A stretch of 64,000 nt of DNA from Arachnopeziza araneosa (Eukaryota; Ascomycota; Leotiomycetes; Helotiales; Arachnopezizaceae), in assembly GCA_003988855.1 (NCBI GenBank), contig QYAI01000084.1:119560-183559 (forward strand), written 5' to 3'. A model generated the notes under the pieces. The model saw only the letters and a program-made list of their open reading frames with translations, ran no database searches and was not told where the DNA came from. The position numbers and the translations under genes were made by a program. Shown here piece after piece: positions 1 to 12,579 of the stretch. How positions within the stretch are numbered: position 1 is the stretch's first letter; every line of letters starts with the position of its first letter.

Positions 1-11
1 AGCCCGAAGCC

Positions 12-41
12 CAGCCCCATGGACACCAGCCCCATGGACAC
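12..41. repeat. 15-bp tandem direct repeat
   Basis: The unit cagccccatggacac occurs twice head to tail (12-26 and 27-41) in a short GC-rich stretch at the window edge. A small reading frame runs through it but has no recognisable product, so I treat this as simple tandem duplication. Confidence 0.7.
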
Positions 42-243
42 CGGCCCTTCACTACCGATGGGCTGGGGCGGTCGGTGGCCGCTCTTTCTTTCTTCCTTGG
101 GGGGAGCGGTGTGGGGAAGCGCCCGCTTGGCCGTAGGGGGAAGGCAATTATCATGTGCTTGCCTGTTGTGCTTCTGGGGCGTCCGTTGCACTGATATTTC
201 CATCCAAGTTCCCACTCGTAATACAATGGCCATTTGATCAATC

Positions 244-362
244 CATCGTGACTTCAAGTTCGAATACAACTACCTATCCTACATTATTGCCAGCGAGGTA
301 TTCATCATGACTTTTGAGTTTGAATATAATTCCTACCCTACACTATTCGACAGCGAGGTATT
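244..362. repeat. 59-60 bp imperfect tandem duplication
   Basis: Two copies lie side by side (244-302 and 303-362). Both begin catc(g/a)tgact and both end cagcgaggtatt. Many differences between them are C/T or G/A transitions (ttcgaatac versus tttgaatat). The second copy contains the stop codon and last codons of the zinc-finger regulator on the minus strand, so the duplication reaches the 3' end of that gene. Confidence 0.7.
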
Positions 363-3300
363 CATCAACGCTGACAAAATAGCAATGAAATTTTCCGCAG
401 CGCCCCAGATAGCACCAAGTGGTCCTTCGCTCTCATCTCTCCTCTCCATATTATGATCGTCGTGACTCGATAACAGCTTGATGCCTTCTCGCAAGATCTT
501 TCCCGCCGAATTTGGGCGATTGATATCGCCAATCTGAGCCATGTAGGGCGTCATCTGGTCGCCAAAACGCACAAACAACTGGATGAGCTCGTCGTCACAC
601 GGTCGGTCGAGTTGGATCAGAGATGTTCCATGACTTCCCAGCTGTTCTAGGCCTCCTGATATCTGTGTATGAGGCGACAAAAGATTGTAGTGGTCGGGGC
701 TGCCGTGATGCTCCGAAGTGGGATGCCGCCGTTGCAGAGCACGATCTGAATTGGTATGTGACGATTCGCTAGCTCGGCGAATCCTGTCATCGTCAACTCT
801 ACGCGGTTCATAAACACCGTCAGCAGGCTGTGACTTGACTGCTAAAGTTGACACGCTGAAGGCCCAGATGATCAAGGTAGCTAGATATTTAGCGAATGGT
901 TCGATGACAGCACCACAGCTATATCTACGCAGGTGCCAGAAAACAGAACCTGCATGAATGATCGCCAATCGCGCTTTAGACTGATCATACACAGCCCAGT
1001 CAACGAGATTCTTGGGGAGCCCCTGCTCTTGCATAGTGGGATAGAGGTAAGAATTAGAGTGGTTTCGAGACCCCTGATGAAATATCGCTTTCGCAAACTC
1101 TTGAAGGTCAGATACCGGGGCCAACAAAACAAGTCGAGAGAGATGAAGGTGCAAAACGGTAGGATGCTCGAAACCAGATGCTTGAAGAATTGTGGTGTAT
1201 GCTGACCAATGTAGCACATCAAGGCAGTCACAACTTCCATTTATCCACCTGGAAACCACGGGATTAGTCTGTGGCCGCGCTGCACTCTCCCGTGTGACTG
1301 GCTGATTAGGTTCACTTAAAGATGTTGGGACCCAGTCTGATAAACTGTCCTTATGATACCTAGCAACTTCCCACACTCGACGGTACATGCCGTGGATCAG
1401 GAGAATTCTGCTCAGCTCACCAAGGTTTGGTACGAGTATTTTTTCAGTATAGAGCACATTAAGTGCAGAACCAAGTGATGGTGGTCCTGTGAATATAAGT
1501 TAGTCAGGCAATGTAATCCAATCGAGCTGAGACGAACCGCTATTGAGAATGAGTAGCTGCGACATAGGAGGCACCGGTTTATCCCAGATTTGTTCCGGAC
1601 ATGGTAAAGGCGCCTTTCCATCCGAAAGATCCATGTGAGTTCGGAAATCGGTTTCGTATGCCATCATACAGTCAAGCATCTGTCAATAAGTTAGCCGAAT
1701 TGATCCTCGAAGATCTCACAATGATCTTACCCATACAAAGTATCCCGCTCTGCATCTAAGTTCTCCTTCGAGCCATTGTTGCCAGACTTGATCTCCTTCT
1801 CTCTCAATAACATGGGCGGCTCGCAAATAATTGTAGTGATTTGACGTCAACGCCTGGCTCTCGATGCAAGTGGTCACCAGATTAGCGCGGTCCTCTTTGG
1901 CTAGACTGACTAGCCTTGGATTTCGACTGTGAAACATCCCCAAAACATTCAGAATGCGGGCCTGCAGAATTTTAAGTCCTTGAGGTGACTCGGATCTTGA
2001 AAGGCCGAAAATTCCGGGAAACTCGGTGTGACTGTTGTCTGATATTGTAGCTAACTTCAACAGTTCATACGCTAATTCTTGCAAGAACTCGCTATGTTTC
2101 CGTACATATCTCGTTCTCATGTAGCAAGCTCCAATGGCGGAGATGGTGATTTCCAACAGGCACCCATTTCTACTATTCAGAAAAGTTCCTTTGTGCAAAA
2201 GAGGAAAATTTTCATGAAATTTGTCGAAATATAATCTAGCAAATAAGTTGAGTTCTTCCAGGGATGGCAAATTGCCTACGTGAGACACAGCAATTTGCCG
2301 CCGCGATGGATGTTGCAAATATTCTGTAAGAGCAATGTATGACTCAGAACCCCAGATCGCTGACTGGCCGTCCAGATCTGAATAAACGCCGAAAATTCTT
2401 GAGTTATCGTGATTACTCTGGTTGAGATGAATGTCTGTTTGACTGCCAAAGAGTAGGCGATTCTGCTGTTGTCGGCGAGCCGGAATTGGTAATCTTGCTC
2501 CTTCTCCATCAGCATAAAATATTGGAGCCTCAAATGGCGTCTCGACCACCGACATAGTTTCTGCTGGAGATGAAGCAGTGCTATGATTTGAAATCGAATT
2601 ATTTTGTCTTCAGTTTAGATTAGATTTGGATTTTTCGGAAGGGCCAGCCAATACTAACCGTTCCCTCTGTTGCAGAAGCTCCCTTGGAGTCTCTCTTGTG
2701 AAAGGGTACTGCGAGTCGACCCCTACAGACTTTCCTGATTGAAGCAACAAGGCACTCGGACCTCGATTGGTCTGAGGAATGTTGTTTGAGGGAATCCAAT
2801 TGATTTTAGAGTAGTTATAGATGCTTCCAATATTTACTTCGCTAACGTGGGGGACGAGACAAGCACCTGGGATTATAGTTTGGTCTGGTTCAATGAAGCT
2901 CCGGGAGAGCGATTGATCTTCAGCACTCATCGCAGATTTTTCTGACAAATTCCTTTGTGCAGCAGAATTTGTGGCAGGCGGAGATACTCCAGAACCATCG
3001 GCATCATGTGATTGTCCGGAGCCTGGACTGAAATCCAATACTTCGACGAGTTGATTTGACCACATGTTCTCTTTTGGCATCGATTCAAAAACCTGACTGT
3101 TTGATGCGTTTTCAAAAGATGTTGCCGCTGTGCCGGAGTCGTGATCACTTTCTATCACGATTGTCTCGTCGCGAACATTCTCTCTCGAGATTGGTCGAGA
3201 GTCTAAGAATTAGTCCAGATTATCAACTGCTTTGATTTACACTTACGATTTCTTCTTAAGGGGTATCCACATTGAAGATCTCTGCTCCTACAGCGGTGGC

Positions 3301-3700
3301 AGACAGTTCCACCCGAACATTTCACTCTTGCACTGGCGCAGGCTACACAAGCCCGAGTGTATCGTCGAGGGCCATCTGCTGCGACTCCCTTACGACTCAT
3401 TTCATGACTAGATTGATGCCGCCTGAGAACGTCGCTAAATCTGGATTAGCCATCAAGATTTCTCGATGCACCTGAATCGATTTTTTACAGTCTTGCGAAT
3501 CGCCGTGTGCACTCGCCACAAGCAAAGGGTTTCTCAGCTGTATGACCCCGTTCATGCCGTCTTAAATGGTCTATTCGCGTAAAGACCTTGCCACAGGTGT
3601 TACATTTGATATCTTGCATCTCCAGGTCCTCACTGTCGCCATGATCTTGTGGCGACGTGGAAACCGACCTTGTTCTCGCAACATGATCGTTTTGCGACAT
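333..3700 (-). CDS. Transcription factor with C2H2 fingers plus Zn2Cys6 cluster and fungal-specific TF domain
   Basis: I model six exons: 3700-3489, 3440-3247, 3202-2659, 2580-1731, 1679-1538 and 1486-333. They sum to 3096 nt, giving 1031 residues. Two C2H2 fingers come first (C33, C36, H49, H53 and C61, C64, H79, H83). The 48-bp first intron splits finger two, and splicing restores its His pair, which supports the model. A Zn2Cys6 cluster follows (C102, C105, C112, C118, C121, C128; spacing 2-6-5-2-6). The long remainder fits the fungal-specific TF domain, including a stretch with LDCMMAYETDFRTH. It is probably a nuclear DNA-binding regulator. The neighbouring sugar transporter on the same strand is a possible target, but that is only inference from position. 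The start is the first ATG before finger one. Target genes cannot be told from sequence. Confidence 0.9.
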
Positions 3701-4243
3701 TGCTAGGGCGAGGAAATCATGAATTTAAAGAGTCATCATGGGAGAGTGGTAGTGGCTAGGGGTTGAAGTAGTATTGGGGCCTGAGAGTAAAGATTTATGA
3801 CTTGGTTGCATTTTGTCAACGGAGAGTAAGGAAGAACAGGGCCTGTGGACGCTAGGATCTGGGGTTGGCTGGCCCGCTACCCCTCCAAAATCCTCAAATC
3901 ACCACAATTTTCTGTTCACATTATCCGGGTCTACGGCCGACCGCTGACGAGAAGATCGTGGCCATTGTGGCACCCTTAGCGAGACACCCTGAAATTCGAT
4001 TTCTACAAAACCATCGAATTTCAGATTCTTTTCTTGATTGACACGCTGATGCTTTATTTGTCCGTTTTAGGCTTTAAGCCCTGACAGTAATTACAATCAT
4101 TAAAACGAGAAACTTGCTACTGTTGCAAACAACCAAATCTTGTGCAGCCAACCTCGGACTCTGACAGCATATACGATGCCTACAAAAGGAAGAATGAAAC
4201 AGCCTCTTGACCCAAGATGATCGAATCTACGATATCAAACCGC
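3701..4243. other. Intergenic: regulator promoter and transporter 3' end
   Basis: No supported gene is present. The stretch holds the 5' region of the zinc-finger regulator and the 3' flank of the transporter. An AT-rich part lies around 4010-4110. No repeats or RNA genes were recognised. Confidence 0.6.
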
Positions 4244-5900
4244 TCAATTATTTCCCTTCTCGTCCGTCGCAATTTGCACCTCATACGCATCAACATGCTC
4301 CTTCGAGAAGTTACGGGCTGAGACCTTTCTTGCAAACAAAATATCCAACTCCTCGTACGTGCGTCCGCGGGCTTCAGGGAGACGGAAATAGGCCCAGAGA
4401 AAGGTCAAAAAGGCAGTACCTCCCCAAAAGAAGCCTGTCTTCCCAGATGCGTTCCACGCAGTAGGGTTCATGAAATATGGCTCGAGGACCTGGGAGACGA
4501 TGTTTATTATCTGGTATGCCGTACGCGCAATAGATACCGTTAGTGGTCGAAGACGCACCGAGGATGTTTCGGAGACGATGGCGTAAGCGATGGGGCCGAC
4601 GGTCAAAGAGTATATAAAGAGCCAGAAGATACAAAATGCGGCTTCTGACCATATTGCACTTGTGGACGAAGTAGCAGAGTTTATAATCCCGATTATGAGC
4701 AGTGTGGCGCACAAGATGCCTTGGCCGGACACATACAAAGTCCTCCTGCCAAAGTGCGCGATTAGGAACCAAGACAAAATAGTGCCTAAGAACGCGATCG
4801 CTGTGCCGCCAAGGTTAAGTTGATATGCGTGGTCCGGGTTCATGCCAGCGGTTGTGAAGAAGTAGCTGGGTGAGTAGGCAAAGGAGCTCCCAGAGAGAAT
4901 CTGTCCAAGGAAGGCCATGCAACAAATCTCGGTGCGGCGAAGGTTGCTGCCCTTGAAGCATTCTATGTAGTTCGTTTCCTCTTTGATCTGCGATTCGATA
5001 TTCACAGTGTGTACCATCATAGCAAGCTGACCGTTGATTTGTTCCTCGGTTTTTACTCCTCCTAAACGACGGAGATTATGCTTCGCATCATCTAGGCGAT
5101 CCTTGCGAACAAGATACCAAGGACTTTCGGGAGCGAAGAAACATCCGACCATCAGGGGTAGCGGCCAGGCCCACTGAACAGCGAAAGGGATTCGGTAAGC
5201 CCATTGATCTTGGCGATGAATCAACCCTTCGAGAACTCCAGCTGCGATGAACTGACCAATGGCCCAGCACAAGTTGACATAGGTTGTGAGATACCCTCGC
5301 AGGTTGGTTGGGCAAACTTCGGACGCATATGAGGGGCCAACGATGGCGAACACTCCCCAAGAAAGACCGCATAGAATCTGGCCAACAAGCAAGACGGCGG
5401 GAGAATTGGCGAAGAAGACGATGAAGATGAAAGCATTCATGAAGAATAGCGCTCCGATCATGACTTTTCGGTAACCAAACAGAGATATCAGGTAGCCATT
5501 CAACATACCGCCTGTCACCAAATATATCAGCAAGAAGTAGCTTAGAGGTACCAGCCAACATACCGAAGATAGTCCCTACAGTACTTCCCATATTCAAGCC
5601 CGATTGCCATGGCGCAGAAACCTGGTATCCAGTCTTGCCACCATAGTCGTGGCCATATTTCTTTGCGAATTGGGGATAGCCGAAAAAGTTACCCATCAGG
5701 ATCGTGTCGTAACCCTCCATGACTATGCTCATCGAGAAGACCATAGACCATAGGACGGCATTCCGGTTGGCACTGAGAGCCTGGAACAAAGTCTGCGAAT
5801 GCTCTTCGTCTGAAGCATGTTTGGCCTCGACAATGGCGCCCTGGCCGAGAGCATCTTCGAGGTGATTCGCGGCAGCTTTTTCGAGATTGGTGTCTGCCAT
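4244..5900 (-). CDS. MFS sugar transporter, alpha-glucoside/maltose permease type
   Basis: Two exons (5900-5552 and 5511-4244; 39-bp intron with GTACCT..CAG) give 538 residues, the usual length of fungal Sugar_tr permeases. The N-terminus is a roughly 50-residue acidic cytoplasmic tail. About twelve hydrophobic segments follow. Family signatures are visible: EGYDTILMGNFFGYPQF in the first membrane segment, GYRKVMIG in the loop between segments 2 and 3, PESPWYLVRKDR before the central loop, GRRTLY, and PEARGRTYEELD after the last segment. These place it in the MAL/alpha-glucoside proton symporter group at the plasma membrane. The exact sugar cannot be read from sequence. It lies 543 bp downstream of the zinc-finger regulator in the same orientation, so co-regulation is possible. 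Confidence 0.9.
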
Positions 5901-6834
5901 TTAAGGGAAAGAGTTGAGGAGATGTAACTACTTGAGGGTTGAACAAGTGCAAATCACTTTCGCCAGCGCAATGCACAAAGATATATTGCTCGACCCATGG
6001 GTATAGAGATTCAACTGGGTCTTTATACAAGTCCACAACTTCAGACCAATAGTGGCCAAGGCGAGATTCTGACACATGACTAGCTCGTCCGAGTCGAACG
6101 ACCTATGAGGCTTATAGGTGCGAAAATGTCTGAGCTGTGGGGAACCCTGTCTTGGATTAACCTTGGCCATGCATTTCGCTACCAGCCCGAACAGAAAACA
6201 TTTCCGCGCCACATGTTCTCCGCCCCACCGGAGTCTGTTGTGTCGAGATCGCGGACTCTCTGCCGCTTGCAGAACTTCGGAAGTGTCTATGCGCGTCAGT
6301 TACTGGTCTAGTGGAAGTATGAAGTACTCGACCTAGTCGGCTGACTCCGGTGAAAGGCGGCCCACGGAATCTGTCATCAAATTTGAATCGCAGCATGTTT
6401 AACGTATGAATTACGGAAGTGCGGCGTATGTAAAAAAGTGAAATCTGCAGACTCAGTGGATTCAAACAAGACAACGCTCGCCCTTCACTGGAAAGGCAAC
6501 GGTTCTTGGGCAATAGGACCGTGGAAGTCACGTTACCTTGTAAATCCTCTGCGCCGTAAAATCAAAGTCGGTTGTACCGGCTGTCAAGCATAGATTTTGA
6601 ACGATTTGATCATAAAGGAAATGGAGAGTAGAAGCTCTTGTACAATGGAAACCGTACGTCGTAAAGAAGAAAATCAACACATGTAGTGGCTGTGTTGCAG
6701 TGGCTTGCTACCAAGCCAGCTGGCACGTGACGATCCACTTCTGGCTTTCGGTGGCTGCAACCTTCAACCCTTAACCACAATACAGCACGCCACACGGAGA
6801 AAGACATTCCCTCACCGATGCAATTTCGTTTGCA
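5901..6834. other. Intergenic between divergent transporter and HET gene
   Basis: About 930 bp hold the promoters of the transporter (minus) and the HET-WW gene (plus). Several small reading frames overlap each other on both strands, but none has a recognisable domain or splice structure. I see nothing else. Confidence 0.6.
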
Positions 6835-8976
6835 ATGGCATTTGAACCTACATTTGGCATGGAGCTGGTAGAGACATACGAATATTACCCTCTCAGCGAA
6901 GAAGCACAAGAAATCCGTCTCCTAACTTTGCTGCCTGGCACATTCTCGTCAGAGGTTCGCCTCACTCTCGACATCACAATATTCACAGAAGCCCACGTCC
7001 CGAAGTTTGAGGCAGTCTCTTACACCTGGGGCTCCTCGGAAAGCCCTGTAAATATCTTTATCGGAGAATCAGGGCGAAAGACACTTGCGGTCACACAAAA
7101 TCTCGCCGAGGCTCTCCCATATTTCCGGTATAAAGACAAGCCTCGTGTTTTGTGGATTGACGCTATCTGTGTTGACCAAAAGAATCTCGAGGAGAGAGGC
7201 CAGCAAGTAAATAGAATGGCTGATCTGTATTCGAAGGCGTCTGGGGTGATAGTCTGGTTAGGACCTGAATCAGATGATTCCCGGCTCGCTCTAAACATTC
7301 TTGAGAAACTTGCCTCTAAAGTCCGGGTGGACGTAAATACATTCGAAATGGTAGCCGCAACGGACGAACTCCACTGGGCAGATACTAGTCTTGACTTACC
7401 TCTTGATGGAGTCGAGCTACTCTCCATTTACAAATTGGTTCACCGCCCCTGGTTTGAGCGTCTTTGGATATGGCAAGAGGTTCTTCTACCATCGGGGAGT
7501 ATTAACATCATGTGTGGTAGCCAGATACTTTCATGGGCCGTCCTGCCATCTGCAGCCCTATGCCTTCATACAAAGCCCAAGATCTGGTTTGAAGAAGGAG
7601 AGAAGCTCATTCGAAGAATAAGTGCAGTTGTGGATCTGTGTTTCGCAAGGAGGTCAGGCGAATCCATTGTGAACCTACTTAATGAAACGAGATTCTGCAT
7701 CTGCTCAGATCCAAGGGATAGAGTGTATGCCTTATTGTCCTTGTTGGAGGGCCACTCGATCGGAATTGATCCTGACTATACGAAAAGTGTATATCAAACG
7801 TACCAGGATGCTATACTTTCGATAATTGAGTCCACAACAGTGCTGCAGGTACTAACTACGATTGAGGGCCACAGTGGCTTTGAAGGCTTTCCATCTTGGG
7901 TCCCTAATGTTAGTATCTCTCTATTCTTCGTGGCCTAAGCTATTTTCTCTATGTCATTTATTCCTATTAAGTCTGCTATGATTTTGTCTCAAGAGATTGT
8001 ACGAATTCCATTACTGTATTGAGTTGCGCGAAACTGATTGATATCTTTACAGTTGACAGCCCCACGGCCTTGTACTGAACTTCTTCATTTCTTTGCCTCA
8101 TGCTTTACATATCATGACTTACCGATTGAGCGTGAGGGAAGCATTCTCAAGGTTGAAGGGACTGCTGTAACCGTGGTCCGGCAAGTCGAGCCTATGCTCT
8201 TTCTGGACGACTCAAGAAACTCATTTGTAAATTCTGCTAGAGATCTTAGAGCTATTGCAACACGTACCGGGTATCAAGGAGCTTCCTTTCAGAGTTATCG
8301 TCACAAAAGTTTTGCTCGAGCTCTCTGCTGTAATCGTTTTAAGGAGCTTCGGGCTGAGAAGACCTTCCTCCCATCCCGTTCAGTAATCGAGAAAGATATT
8401 TATAGAATCTTGAATTCTGATTTTGATGATATCGCTAAGGATTTGGAAGGGGGAGATTTTGATTTATTCAACACACTAGGCTTCATTCAACACAATTGTA
8501 TAGGGCGATGTTTCTACGTGGCTGAGAACGAGATCTGTGGCGTTGCTCCCTTGGATATTAAGCAAGGTGATATCATCACAGTCATGCTTGGATGTGACTC
8601 TCCTATGGTTCTACGGCCGACTAACGATGGGAGCTATAAGCTCGTCGGGGAGGCATACTGTGATGGTTTCATGGAAGGCGAAGCCTTATTAGGACCTTGG
8701 CCCGATTCGATCGAAGCATATTGGAGTTTTAACGCTAGCGTTCTTGTCGGTAGCCCTTTAAGATTGGCGTATCGAGACCTAAAGACGGGAGTCTCGCAGA
8801 AAACAGATCCCCGCCTTGGTCCGCTACCTCCTGGGTGGAAAATCGTGATGGATGAAGAGGAGGATGAGATATTTGTAAACGACGAGACCGAAGAGGAAAC
8901 ATACTGGGATCCAAGGCTACGTTCTGAGGAGCTAAAAAAGCGGGGAGTCCCGCTGCAGGTATTTGATTTATCTTAG
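6835..8976 (+). CDS. HET-domain protein with C-terminal WW-like domain
   Basis: Two exons (6835-7908 and 8053-8976; intron gttagt..ttacag) give 665 residues, normal for HET proteins. The HET domain occupies about residues 55-215: FEAVSYTWG, then LWIDAICVDQKN, VIVWLGP and RPWFERLWIWQEV. A second conserved block, CSDPRDRVYALLSLL, precedes the intron. Near the C-terminus come GDIITVMLGCDSPMVLRP and YKLVGEAYCDGFMEGE, usual in this HET subfamily. The last 50 residues hold a WW-like module: PLPPGW with Trp 620, FVND, and YWDPR with Trp 643. HET proteins trigger cell death on non-self recognition, and a WW module would bind proline-rich partners; both are family knowledge. The gene is intact, unlike most HET loci further along. 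The partner is unknown. Confidence 0.9.
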
Positions 8977-9992
8977 ACAGATACATTATTAGCTCGTTCA
9001 CAAGAAACGATACATTGCAATAGGGCAAAATTAACTTCTCTAAAGTATAAATAAAACAAATATCATGCATCAAAATAAAATAATAGGTTTTTGGCCGTCG
9101 AATTTAGTGACTCGACTTAAATTTTTACGCAACTTGCAAGATGCACTCTCACGAGATAATCAACCCTCTAAATCACTCTGCCAAGTTCAACGAGAGTAAA
9201 AATAACTTAGAACTCTCAGTCATCTATCACTGAAACGAGAAGTTGCTCAAAGGATCAAAATCCAGCTCTATTTTCGCGTTGATTGCGTCGTTGTAGCTTC
9301 GTACAGATCAAGCCCCTCCCTAGACCGCGATTCTTGGCACGAAACCATACTACTGCTACCCAGGCACGAAAATCTCTCTCTTACAGAAGCGGAGGAGTTT
9401 CCTCCACCGCTGAAACTTCAAGGTCTTCTGGATGAGTCATGATCGAGTCTGCGCGCTCAACGACGCAGCGACTTCTTCTTGAGAACGGGCAAACTCCACG
9501 CTGGGTCTTCTGAGTAATCACGGTTTCCCTTTTTTGGTTCTTTCTTGCTTTCGGGGTGCAAGGGCAAGATGAAGTGTCGGCTGGGTCGGTCGGGATGAGG
9601 CGGACGGCTCGATCTGGAATGCGTCGCGCGCCACAGTTCCTGAATCGGAGGGAAAAGGTACGAGCTACGGTGACTTGTTGAGCTGTTGAGAGGAATGCGA
9701 AGAAGAAATCTTTCCAGCAGAGATGGTGCAATGGTTGACGAATTTGATGGGCTGAGGCGCTGATTTATGCGGCAGTTGTCCTTAATGCTTGGGTGTGTTG
9801 GGAGAGCCTCACTCAAGAAATTTGATAGGGCTATTTGAATAAAATCATCTCAATGATGCGATGAGGATCGGTCATATATACAAAATTTCACTTTCCTGAG
9901 ATCTTCCGCTTTCCTACCTTCCCGGTTTCCACCCTTTTTTTTACAAGTATCTCAAAATCCATCACTCACTTACCAAAACACACGACAAGTTT
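8977..9992. other. Intergenic, no convincing gene
   Basis: About 1 kb separates convergent genes. Two overlapping minus-strand frames of 116-119 codons lie at 9381-9816. They are Arg/Ser/Pro-rich, share no recognised domain and have no clear splice partner, so I do not call them. The start of the stretch is AT-rich (around 9000-9100), as expected for a 3' flank. Confidence 0.5.
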
Positions 9993-11409
9993 TCAAAGAA
10001 CCGCCATTCCCTGAGCAGAACTGGTAACACCGGTAGGATTAAAGTTCTGGATCTCCTTCGCCGCTAATCATCAATCAGCACAACAATCTCATCTAAAAGC
10101 GGGGAGAATATCATCAACTTACATCCTCTTCCAGCACTAACATCAAATACAGCGATGGCCGACTTTACCGTCGCATTCCCTGGACTTAAAGCATAGACAA
10201 AGTTCCCCGCCGCTTCTAGATCAATCATCCCAGGATTGCCATTGGTGGAATTCAGCTCTCTGATCAATGTCCCAGAGTTCGTATCGACTTCAACGAGATG
10301 GTTGACTGCTACATCGGTTACGAATGCAGTACCAGTGACGTCCGAGACTGTAGCCCAGCAAGTAGCGGCTTGATCTGCGATCTTGGTACTTTCTGAGACG
10401 GTGGCGATGTTGGATGACGATAGGGACAGGGTAGCAGATCCGAAAGAAGCGTCTGTGACGAAGATGTTGCTGGTGTTAGAGAGGGGCACACTGCCGAAGA
10501 GAACGGCCGTCCCAGCCGGAGAGGAGCGAATATCTTGCATCGAGATGGCGTTATTGACCACAGGGAAGACGGACAGAAATCCAGTGTTGTTGACTGCGGG
10601 GTTGCCTTTTACGGTGGTGATGAGGGCGGATGAGTCGGCGTTAAAGAAGGTTTGGGATACGGTATTTGTTGGTCCGACAGGGGGAGTGGTTTGATTAAGG
10701 CCGAATGAGCGGAGGCATGTGTCGAGGGGGATTAGTCCTTTGGTTTGGCTCATGTAGAAACATGCTATACCATTTTGGGCTCCAGAGTTGGCAACGCATG
10801 CTTGGTTCAGTGTGGCGGAGAGTGAGACACTCATCGGGAATTCGCCGAGAGTATCTGCTGGTTGGCCGATCATGGTGAGTTTTGTTGGGTCGGTGGGATC
10901 GATGGTAAACATGGAGACCGTATTCGATCCTGGGTTGACTGCAACCAAATTCTATCTTCATTAGAAAGAGGGGAGTACTGATAGGCAAGTAACTTACGCT
11001 TCCAGCTACCTTGACAGCTCCCTCTAAAATATATGAGTTAGCAACCTTAACCTAGAAATATTGGGCGTTTGATCTGCTTACGACTGAACAACGAATCCGG
11101 CGCTGCTGGCTCTCCATTCGCTCCATCAATGCCATTCATCCCTGCGCCCCCAGTAGCCGTAATTGACCCATCCGACAACGTTCCATCCGCCGCAATCTTC
11201 AGCGCTACAACTGAATTCTGAGCCGCATTGGTAATGAAATACAGAGCACGTGGGCTTGCTTGTGCAGTTGTTGTATTTGCAAGGGGATTTGGGCAAGATG
11301 ATGGGACTTGGGGTTTTTTTGCGTGATGATGGTGTGGGAGAGGGTTTGCTGAGGTAAAAGCAAGAAAGAGAAGAGCAATAAGCGAGACCGTTGAAGAGTG
11401 GTGATGCAT
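9993..11409 (-). CDS. Secreted 3-carboxymuconate-cyclase-like (lactonase-fold) protein
   Basis: Four exons (11409-11082, 11023-10998, 10951-10123 and 10063-9993) sum to 1254 nt, giving 417 residues. Exon 2 is only 26 nt and encodes the conserved link GAVKVAGS. The last exon gives the family ending IQNFNPTGVTSSAQG. The N-terminus has a signal peptide (VSLIALLFLAFTSA) followed by a His-rich stretch. Conserved blocks include LYFITNAAQNSVVALK, NLVAVNPGSNTVSMF and LNQTTPP. Several N-x-S/T sites suggest glycosylation. The fold is expected to be a seven-bladed beta-propeller related to cycloisomerases and lactonases. Fungal members are abundant secreted proteins whose enzymatic activity is mostly unproven. 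The splice model rests on reading-frame continuity and the family motifs. Confidence 0.88.
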
Positions 11410-12579
11410 GATGAAAGAGTGGATGGGTGGTAGAATCCGAAAAGCTGATATACGAAAGTGCGAAGATATAATGTCTGAAATGAATAGATCAAGAAGTCCG
11501 GCTTATTGAGGTGGTAGATAGGAGTGAATGTAGATAGATGAGCACCGCTGAAGAAAAAATTGACAGTGTAGATATGAAATAACTTATAGTGATATCGCGA
11601 TCTTACTAGCACTGGGACAGTAACTTTACCGTCAGTGAGGTACAGGAATCATCTCGTACAAACTCATGTTAAAACACAAGAGAATCCCAACCTTTGGAAT
11701 CATAGAATCAAGCTTCCTCTCTCGGTCACTCTCCTGGGCCTAGCATACCCAGAGCCACAGGGAAAGAAGTGCAATCATTGGTCTACTCATCCCGAGAACT
11801 AATCCTTCGATGGATCATCAGATGAAACGCGAGGTAGATGTGGAATCATTTCACAGGATGCTTAATTCCAAGGAGGTGGTGGTGCGAGTGACTGATCCTT
11901 GGTTGGGGTTTGAGCATTTCGTCTGGTGGTTTCAGATGAGGATTCGAAACCACATTGGGGTGGAAAGGGATAGTGGCTGAATAAGCGAGGTGAAGAGCTG
12001 AGGCGAGCCACACACGTGATCTCAACCCAAAACGTACATCTGCGTCTGCTGACATGACGTCATAGGACTCCTCGGAAAACCATAACCATTTTGATCTCTT
12101 CCAACCATTGGTCATTGCAGCTCGAAGACTCCAGACATCTCCGGTGTGGCGGCTCATGCAAGTGATCGGGGATTAATCGGAGCTAAGAGACGGTGGGACT
12201 CTGTGCTGAATTTAGGCTAGGTTTCTAAGCAGAGCCGGATATACCTATGGTCATGCAGGCTTCTTGTCCGCGGAAATACTATGCAGAACCAAAAAACGTC
12301 ACAGGAAGAATTAATAATTGTTGGTTTACAAAGCGATGATGGCCAGGAATTGAACACCAACTGACTAAGATGCATGCAGCGAAATGATCTTTGTGCTTGG
12401 AAATCTGGGAATGGAGAGTAGAGGTGGTCTGATTATAAAGGGTCAACCCATCCAAACAAGAATTTCCTTTGCATCTCCAATTCAGACAATTCATCAACAG
12501 CAAAGACTTCCAATCCCCAAACTCATACTTCACATCTCTTCCATATAGACCTCCACCAGAAAGACAAAGGAACTCAGTC
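11410..12579. other. Divergent promoter region of the cyclase-like and NmrA-like genes
   Basis: About 1.17 kb. A minus-strand frame at 11846-12157 has no recognised domain. Pyrimidine-rich sequence precedes the NmrA start, as is common at fungal transcription starts. Nothing else was recognised. Confidence 0.6.

Noticed and set aside
19..237. Small plus-strand frame at the left edge
   Set aside because: It runs through a tandem repeat in GC-rich sequence and has no recognisable product.
9381..9816. Two overlapping minus-strand frames of 116-119 codons
   Set aside because: Arg/Ser/Pro-rich composition with no domain, signal or splice support.
12325..12400. tRNA-like sequence (ggaattgaacaccaact) on the minus strand
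   Set aside because: A T-loop-like string is present but no matching acceptor stem or anticodon arm could be folded.
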